Source of the DNA: an uncultured Clostridia bacterium
GTDB taxonomy: Bacteria; Bacillota; Clostridia; CAKSNL01; HGM11501
Assembly (NCBI GenBank): GCA_934476235.1
Contig: CAKSNL010000003.1
Location: 231,479-295,478 of the forward strand
Length of the DNA stretch: 64,000 bases
Reading direction: 5' to 3'
The translations under genes were made by a program, and so were the position numbers. The notes beneath the pieces were generated by a model that saw only the letters and a program-made list of their open reading frames with translations, searched no databases and was not told the DNA's origin. Shown piece by piece: positions 59,708-64,000 of this stretch. Every line of letters starts with the position of its first letter. The stretch's first letter is position 1.

Positions 59708-60619
59708 TCAATAGTTAATTATCAAAACTTCCTCACTTGCAGAAGTCTTATCCTTTGTCTGATAATTTGAATTTGAATAACGGTAATTCAAATTTATGGT
59801 TTTATATCTATCCTTATTTTTTTCAAGCCATTCAATCAATATATTATTTTCTTTTCCCTTGCTTCTCAAAACATTTGATAATGCAAACCTTATATTTCGA
59901 TTATGTAAGGAATCCAAAAAATTCAGTAAATCTTTTTCGTCATATTTCGACCAGCCGCCTTGTTCGTTATAGGTTGCACAAGTGATTAAATACGGAGGGT
60001 CAATATAAACAAAATCATTTTCTGTTAATGTTTCTATGTTAAACTCTCGAAAATCGATACAAGTAAATTTGCAATCCTGTTCGTCAATTCTATCTATAAA
60101 ATTTTCAAGTTTTTCTTCCATTTTTTTGTTGAAATCTCTTTTACCTACCGGCAAATTAAACTCGCCCTTTGCATTAAAGCGGATTTGATTATTAAAGGCA
60201 TAAACAATCATAACATATAGCAATACATAATAGTAATGACTTTCGTTTGTGTTGTGATTAAAATCCTCTCTTAACCTTAAAAACTTCTCTCGGTTATAAT
60301 CGCCCAAACCTTTTCCGCTTTCACAGCCATAATAATTATACCCATATTTGCTGACAAGCGACAGATTATACTTATCTATAATTTCATATATCAATTCCTT
60401 GATCACATCCTTGCCTAAAATTTTAAAAGTTTGATATATATATAACAAATTACGATCAATATCATTGTAAATCACTCTGTTTGCGTCAACATTTATACCC
60501 ACATTGCAACCACCGCAAAACAAATCAACAAAAGTATTTATTTCTTTTGGGAAGATAGGTAATATTTGAGGTAATAGCTTAAATTTGCCTCCTGTATAAT
60601 TTAACGGTGATTGTATCAT
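59708..60619 (-). CDS. Adenine-N6 DNA methyltransferase, Dam-like (M1)
   Basis: A 303-residue D12-class methyltransferase. The SAM motif is VDLFCGGCNVG (near residue 32) and the catalytic motif is YIDPPYLI, in the alpha order of Dam. It lies between M2 and the nuclease gene, so it is likely one of the two methylases that protect the two strands of an asymmetric site. AAGGAGC precedes the ATG. Confidence 0.88.
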   Translation of the reverse strand: MIQSPLNYTGGKFKLLPQILPIFPKEINTFVDLFCGGCNVGINVDANRVIYNDIDRNLLYIYQTFKILGKDVIKELIYEIIDKYNLSLVSKYGYNYYGCESGKGLGDYNREKFLRLREDFNHNTNESHYYYVLLYVMIVYAFNNQIRFNAKGEFNLPVGKRDFNKKMEEKLENFIDRIDEQDCKFTCIDFREFNIETLTENDFVYIDPPYLITCATYNEQGGWSKYDEKDLLNFLDSLHNRNIRFALSNVLRSKGKENNILIEWLEKNKDRYKTINLNYRYSNSNYQTKDKTSASEEVLIINY

Positions 60620-60632
60620 TTTTTCTTGCTCC

Positions 60633-61673
60633 TTAATCAGATACCGTACATAAGAAAAGACGCTCTTCGTTTTCTTTTATTTCGGATTTTCCCGTTGTAA
60701 ACGGTTTATAGCTTTCCGAAAAGACTTTTACTGTACCTTTCTTCTCTAATATTCTCATAATATCATCATCTGGAATTTTTGCATTTGAACGGTCATTACC
60801 TTTTTCAGCCATATTATTGTATGATAATAATATATATTTTGCGTTGATGTTATCAATCAAATTTTCAAATGCTTTTGCAGCACTTCTCGTACAATATTTA
60901 CTTTTCATATTTGTTCTGTCCATTTTTCTTGCTACGCCAAATACTTTCGGTTTTTCCCAACGGGCAACATTTTCAAGTAAATGATATGCATCACAATATT
61001 GCCTTGAATTATACGGAGGGTCAATGTAAACCAAGTCGACTTTAATGGATTTCACCAAATCGTTTGCGTCACAATTATAACATCTGTTTTTGGAATTATT
61101 GTTTATTTCAGCCAATGGCACTAACAATTCCAGCTGCTTATCAAATTCTGCCCCTTTTCTATATGCGTCATAATGTCCGCAGGTCTTTGCGATTTTATCC
61201 ATAGCATAGAGCAGAGAAGTAATAAGTAATGCCCTTTCTCTATCGTTGATATTTCCCTTTTTATAATTCTTTTCTATATCTTCTCTTATAAATCCGATTT
61301 TCGCACAGTCCTTATAACTAAAATAAGTATCTGCAAAATTTTCTGTCATATAATTGTCTGCTATATTATCAACAGAATTATAATAAACAACATAATCTAC
61401 AATCGTTTGAAATCTGTATATTTCACTTCCGAACCAAGCAAAATTGCAAATATAATTACTATACATCAAATCATTTGTTATAACAATCTTATCCGTAAAT
61501 GCCGATGATACGGCACCGGTGCCCGCAAAAATATCTGCAACAGATTTTATACCCTTACATTCACTTTCCACCGTTTTTGTTATAAACGGTAAAAGCTTAT
61601 ATTTGTTTCCCAAATATCTCCTGTTGTTTATATAAGATGTTTTATAATTTTCTTTTTTTTCTGCAACATTCAT
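60633..61673 (-). CDS. Adenine-N6 DNA methyltransferase (M2)
   Basis: A 346-residue D12-class methyltransferase, with RRYLGNKYKLLPFI at the start, ADIFAGTGAVSSAF and YIDPPYNSRQYCDAYH. It resembles the second methylase of type IIS systems that modify the other strand of the asymmetric site. A GGGGGTG ribosome site precedes the ATG at 61673. It follows the controller gene and precedes M1. Confidence 0.86.
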   Translation of the reverse strand: MNVAEKKENYKTSYINNRRYLGNKYKLLPFITKTVESECKGIKSVADIFAGTGAVSSAFTDKIVITNDLMYSNYICNFAWFGSEIYRFQTIVDYVVYYNSVDNIADNYMTENFADTYFSYKDCAKIGFIREDIEKNYKKGNINDRERALLITSLLYAMDKIAKTCGHYDAYRKGAEFDKQLELLVPLAEINNNSKNRCYNCDANDLVKSIKVDLVYIDPPYNSRQYCDAYHLLENVARWEKPKVFGVARKMDRTNMKSKYCTRSAAKAFENLIDNINAKYILLSYNNMAEKGNDRSNAKIPDDDIMRILEKKGTVKVFSESYKPFTTGKSEIKENEERLFLCTVSD

Positions 61674-61688
61674 TTGCTGACACCCCCT

Positions 61689-61895
61689 TTACACATTTAA
61701 AAATAATTCCGAAAGACTTATGTCCAACCCTTCAGCGATTTTTTCAAGATTCACAATAGATATATTTCTTTTACCTAATTCAACGCTGGCGAAATATGTT
61801 CTGTCCATACCGATTTTAGCCGCAAATTTTTCTTGACTTAAACCGGTTTCTTTTCTTAATTCCCTTATGCGATTGCCGATTTTTTCAGTAATCAT
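61689..61895 (-). CDS. Restriction-modification controller protein (Cro/CI-type)
   Basis: A 68-residue helix-turn-helix protein (GLSQEKFAAKIGMDRTYFASVEL), length and position as for C proteins that time the switch from methylase to nuclease expression. Its own promoter has two direct repeats at 61912-61920 and 61922-61930. GAGG lies 7 bases before the ATG. First gene of the AlwI-like operon. Confidence 0.88.
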   Translation of the reverse strand: MITEKIGNRIRELRKETGLSQEKFAAKIGMDRTYFASVELGKRNISIVNLEKIAEGLDISLSELFLNV

Positions 61896-61911
61896 TTTAT
61901 AACCTCACATC

Positions 61912-61970
61912 ATTATAACTAATTATAACTATACATTTTATATTATATAACAAATCCGCAAATAAGTCAA
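61912..61970 (-). promoter_or_regulatory. Controller promoter with tandem C-box repeats
   Basis: Minus strand TTGACT (complement of 61965-61970), 17-base spacer and TATAAT (complement of 61942-61947). Immediately downstream are two copies of AGTTATAAT, 10 bases apart (complement of 61912-61920 and 61922-61930), a spacing of one helical turn as in C-protein sites. Confidence 0.75.
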
Positions 61971-62063
61971 CAGATTTTAAGCAACATTTATATTTTCTTG
62001 CAATATACACAAAAAGATTGTTTTAATAATGTATAAACCATAAAACACCCTTTTTCACAGCAT

Positions 62064-62163
62064 AGCAAGCAAAGCGAGTGAGTACCCACTCTCAAAAAAT
62101 CAATCTTACTTGCTTGCCGTATTCCGGTGGTACAGCAAGCAAAGCGAGCGTGGCCACACTCGC
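62064..62163. other. Candidate oriT with direct and inverted repeats
   Basis: The 15-base sequence AGCAAGCAAAGCGAG occurs at 62064-62078 and 62134-62148. Each copy runs into an inverted repeat: GAGTG/CACTC (62076-62080, 62087-62091) and a near-palindrome around GTGGCCAC (62150-62157) with GCGAG/CTCGC arms (62144-62148 and 62159-62163). Such clusters occur at relaxase nick sites of mobilisable elements. No relaxase gene is inside the window. Open frames across this area are not genes. Confidence 0.5.
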
Positions 62164-62228
62164 TTAAAATTGATTTGGTTTTTGGGAGTATTCCCAAACC
62201 CTTTTCGATAAATATTTTCAAAACATAT

Positions 62229-62340
62229 ATGGACAAATAGAGGCTCTTTTTGAGAGATATTAAGGAATTTATATTACCTTACGCAAATTCCCTCAAAAAA
62301 GCCTTGTATTTATGCGGTTTTCAAGCCTCTATTTGTCCAT
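62229..62340. repeat. 112-base inverted repeat with 17-base perfect arms
   Basis: ATGGACAAATAGAGGCT at 62229-62245 is exactly repeated in reverse at 62324-62340. Inside, TTTTTGAG/CTCAAAAA and GGAATTT/AAATTCC pair in the same order, so the whole forms a long broken hairpin. The right arm overlaps the last codons and stop of the VLP gene (ending Met-Asp-Lys-stop). Confidence 0.8.
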
Positions 62341-62706
62341 CTTATACCGCCTGTTACGTTCGTATTCAGCCTTTTTCTTTCTGCGGACAACAACTCTGCA
62401 ATTATCGCAGTATTTTGTTTTATTTGCCTTGCCTGAAAATGTCTTGCCGCAGTATGCACACCTTTTAAGATTTTTGGGCTTTGTAATTTCAGCATATAAG
62501 CCCTTATCCAGCGGTAACACAGCGATTTTAAGCCATTTACAGATAATATGCGAATATGTAATAACCTGCGGACACACGCATGCCTCTCCATCATCAAGCA
62601 AAATACAATTTCCGTTATCATAATTACAGCATTCCTTCCGAATGAGTTTATTTACACTGCGGCTTTGCTTTTGTGTCAGCGTTAATACCTGATAATTATT
62701 TTTTAT
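62329..62706 (-). CDS. Cysteine-rich VLP-type protein with apparent ATA start
   Basis: The reading frame continues upstream of the first ATG (62601) and encodes QKQSRSVNKLIRKECCNYD then ILLDDGEACVCPQ, and ends with CAYCGKTF and KYCDNCR zinc-type pairs. This matches the cysteine-rich VLP family of mobile elements, about 110-125 residues. The only codon in the right place is ATA at 62704-62706, 7 bases after AGAGGTG, where relatives have ATG. Alternative CTG starts lie downstream. It may be translated poorly or be damaged. Confidence 0.65.
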   Translation of the reverse strand: MKNNYQVLTLTQKQSRSVNKLIRKECCNYDNGNCILLDDGEACVCPQVITYSHIICKWLKIAVLPLDKGLYAEITKPKNLKRCAYCGKTFSGKANKTKYCDNCRVVVRRKKKAEYERNRRYKMDK

Positions 62707-62741
62707 GTTTATTCACCTCTTTCCTTTTCAGATTTTAGATT

Positions 62742-63095
62742 TTAACTATAAAACGTCTGATTAAACAGCCGTTCTATATATGCGTCATAATTTATGAGTG
62801 TGCTAAAAATACAGGTTGCCAGATAAGCCGACTCATATTTCACGTTCTGAGCCGTACGATAAATTTCTACCGCTCTGTCTAAAATTTCAGGCATCATTTC
62901 GCCAAGGAGTTTTTTCCGTATTTCAGTATTGGAATATGTAACTCCGTCAATTTTTATTTCCGGCTTATTCCATAAAAGCTCCATCGCTTTTCTCACCAAA
63001 TTCTTCTCGGTTTGTGATAAATATTCCTTGTCCCTTTCGGAATGAAAATAGCACTCATCAAGATAATAATAGAATTTTTTTGTTTCCGGATCCAC
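62742..63095 (-). pseudogene. DUF6017-like C-terminal half of a replication-type protein
   Basis: A 117-residue frame with an apparent GTG start and AAGGTGAGG upstream. It resembles the C-terminal domain of HTH-DUF6017 replication proteins (TEKNLVRKAMELLWN, EMMPEILDRAVEIYR). The same frame is open upstream through to about 63230 and encodes INKTHIIKYIYQK-like sequence seen in the middle of such proteins, overlapping the end of the N-terminal frame. I therefore take it as the second half of a frameshifted gene. Confidence 0.55.
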
Positions 63096-63181
63096 GGCCT
63101 CACCTTCTTGTTGTTGTGGTTTTTGATAAATATATTTTATTATATGAGTTTTGTTAATTGCCCTCCCTGATGTACAGGGGG

Positions 63182-63511
63182 TTACAGGCTGACGGCACAG
63201 AGGTGCCTGTACCGCATACAGGGAGTTCCTCTATGTGGTACAGATTGCTTGTCTGATGATTTCTGCCCCTTGAGCTTTTCAAAAAGCGTTCCCTTTTTGA
63301 AATAAACCCTTTTTTTCTCAAGCGAAGCTATTACCCTGCGCACTTTCGATTCGCTTATAGCACATTCATCTGCAATTTTGCAGGCAGACGGAAAACAATT
63401 CTTTGTTTTTATATCTGCCCGCATACAAAGATAAGCATAAATTTTAAACTCATACACATCTAAATCATAATTAAAAATACTGTTTTCAAGTATAAAAAAG
63501 TTTCCGTTCAC
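63182..63511 (-). pseudogene. HTH replication-type protein, N-terminal half
   Basis: A 109-residue frame with a GTG start and weak ribosome site. It has FFILENSIFNYDLDVYEFKI and a winged-helix block CFPSACKIADECAISESKVR, as in plasmid and integrative-element replication initiators. Its last residues from about 70 on (HRGTPCMRYRHLCAVSL) do not look like the family, which fits reading on after a shift of frame. Confidence 0.55.
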
Positions 63512-63541
63512 ATAAGACCGCCGCCTTTCCTTTTCTGTTAA

Positions 63542-63736
63542 TTACTGCTCATCGTTATTTATCTGAAACCCATAAAATTTTTGTTTGAAGTACTGCAGCG
63601 GACATTTGCCCGATACAGTAATATAGCCCATATCCCGAAGCTCTCTGTTCAGATTTCTGATAATCTGATACGACTTGCTTTTACTGATACCAAGAGCTGC
63701 CGAAACCTCATCAACTGTAATATACTGTGCCCTCAT
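63542..63736 (-). CDS. Small helix-turn-helix DNA-binding protein
   Basis: A 64-residue protein with a helix-turn-helix (TVDEVSAALGISKSKSYQII) and a basic C-terminus. It resembles excisionase-like or element regulators. GAGGTG precedes the ATG. It has a consensus promoter and precedes the replication-type gene. Confidence 0.75.
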   Translation of the reverse strand: MRAQYITVDEVSAALGISKSKSYQIIRNLNRELRDMGYITVSGKCPLQYFKQKFYGFQINNDEQ

Positions 63737-63835
63737 TTTCTCACCTCTCTTTCAATAAAAAGTATTTTTAATTCGTGTTATCAGTTTATAACGGAATAAT
63801 GCAAATATAAATATGCACTTTCAATGCACATTTAT

Positions 63836-63864
63836 ATTATACACATTATTCGTGCGTTTGTCAA
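63836..63864 (-). promoter_or_regulatory. Promoter of the small HTH gene
   Basis: Minus strand perfect TTGACA (complement of 63859-63864) and TATAAT (complement of 63836-63841), 17-base spacer. Two GTGCAT copies 11 bases apart follow at about 63814-63830. Confidence 0.85.
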
Positions 63865-63889
63865 GACTAAAATTTATTAAAATATGTAC

Positions 63890-63918
63890 TTGAAATTCGT
63901 ATTATTTTATGTTATAAT
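63890..63918 (+). promoter_or_regulatory. Promoter of the rightmost regulator
   Basis: TTGAAA (63890-63895), 17-base spacer, perfect TATAAT (63913-63918), then GAGGTG and the ATG at 63939. It is divergent from the small HTH gene. Confidence 0.82.
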
Positions 63919-63938
63919 AATTGTGAGGTGAATTAGAT

Positions 63939-64000
63939 ATGAATAATTCAGAAGAAAATACAATAGGAAAACGAGTTCGTGAAATGCGAAAGCGTAAAGG
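63939..64000 (+). CDS. Cro/CI-type regulator, partial at right edge
   Basis: The first 20 codons (NNSEENTIGKRVREMRKRKG) are visible. The IGKRVREMRKRKG block is the start of an XRE helix-turn-helix. GAGGTG is 8 bases upstream of the ATG. It is divergent from the small HTH gene, the usual pairing of an element's immunity-type regulator. Confidence 0.75.
   Translation, partial: MNNSEENTIGKRVREMRKRK

Noticed and set aside
61988..62236. 82-codon minus-strand frame
   Set aside because: It covers the oriT-like repeats and encodes no recognisable domain; no ribosome site.
62250..62468. Plus-strand frame over the inverted repeat and VLP gene
   Set aside because: Antisense to the VLP gene and inside the repeat; shadow frame.

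Overview
The window looks like a chromosome segment from an anaerobic, spore-forming Clostridia-type Firmicute. The evidence is an IspH/ribosomal S1 fusion, a GerW/YtfJ spore protein, ScpA/ScpB, split transketolase, diaminopimelate decarboxylase, a biotin-dependent sodium-pump decarboxylase operon, many Fe-S proteins, strong AGGAGG-type ribosome sites and TTGACA/TATAAT promoters. No assignment below class is possible from the sequence alone.

Layout. Bases 1-24.4 kb are mostly housekeeping, nearly all on the minus strand: ispH-rpsA, plsC, cmk, hutP, a BaiN/HI0933 flavoprotein, a methyltransferase and pcrA; split transketolase; an orphan TrkA-N protein and tRNA-Gly (plus strand); an operon with a divergent MmdA-like carboxyltransferase, OadG, a biotin carrier, OadB and OadA, continuing into rsmA and pnuC; then rluB, dacF, gerW, scpAB and lysA, and on the plus strand an RluA synthase and an RlmI-type methyltransferase. 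Bases 24.4-35.4 kb hold a GH127 enzyme divergent from an RpiR regulator, a sugar isomerase remnant, tRNA-Ala and tRNA-Leu, a cluster of three QueG-like 2x[4Fe-4S] paralogues with a cupin and a U32-like protein, and a copper operon csoR-copA-copZ. Bases 35.4-45.6 kb carry clpB with a ribbon-helix-helix gene, then a TetR-controlled pair of an MMPL transporter and a very large GLUG/coiled-coil surface protein. Bases 45.6-49.9 kb are a decaying sugar or polyol oxidation locus: an AraC stump fused to an SDR tail, an Idh/MocA gene broken by an in-frame TGA, and intact SDR, MDR and EamA genes.

From about 53.4 kb to the right edge the sequence is clearly more AT-rich and reads as a mobile element carrying a defence island. 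It begins beside what may be a guaA 3' end remnant (a possible attachment scar) and contains a Hachiman system (hamA-hamB), a complete AlwI-like type IIS restriction-modification system (controller, two adenine methyltransferases, nuclease), an oriT-like repeat region, a large inverted repeat, a cysteine-rich VLP protein with an apparent ATA start, a probably frameshifted replication-type gene, a small helix-turn-helix protein and the start of a Cro/CI-type regulator. Just outside its apparent boundary is a large single-chain Eco57I-type restriction-modification protein (49.9-53.3 kb).

The items most worth a second look are the Na+-pump operon that carries all transcarboxylase-type subunits with an eroded 12S-like partner, the QueG-like paralogue cluster, the GLUG/MMPL pair with a bactofilin-like tail, the paired promoter elements between GH127 and rpiR, and the mobile defence island with its attachment scar. 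Both defence systems belong to described families; I did not find a system that I can call wholly new.
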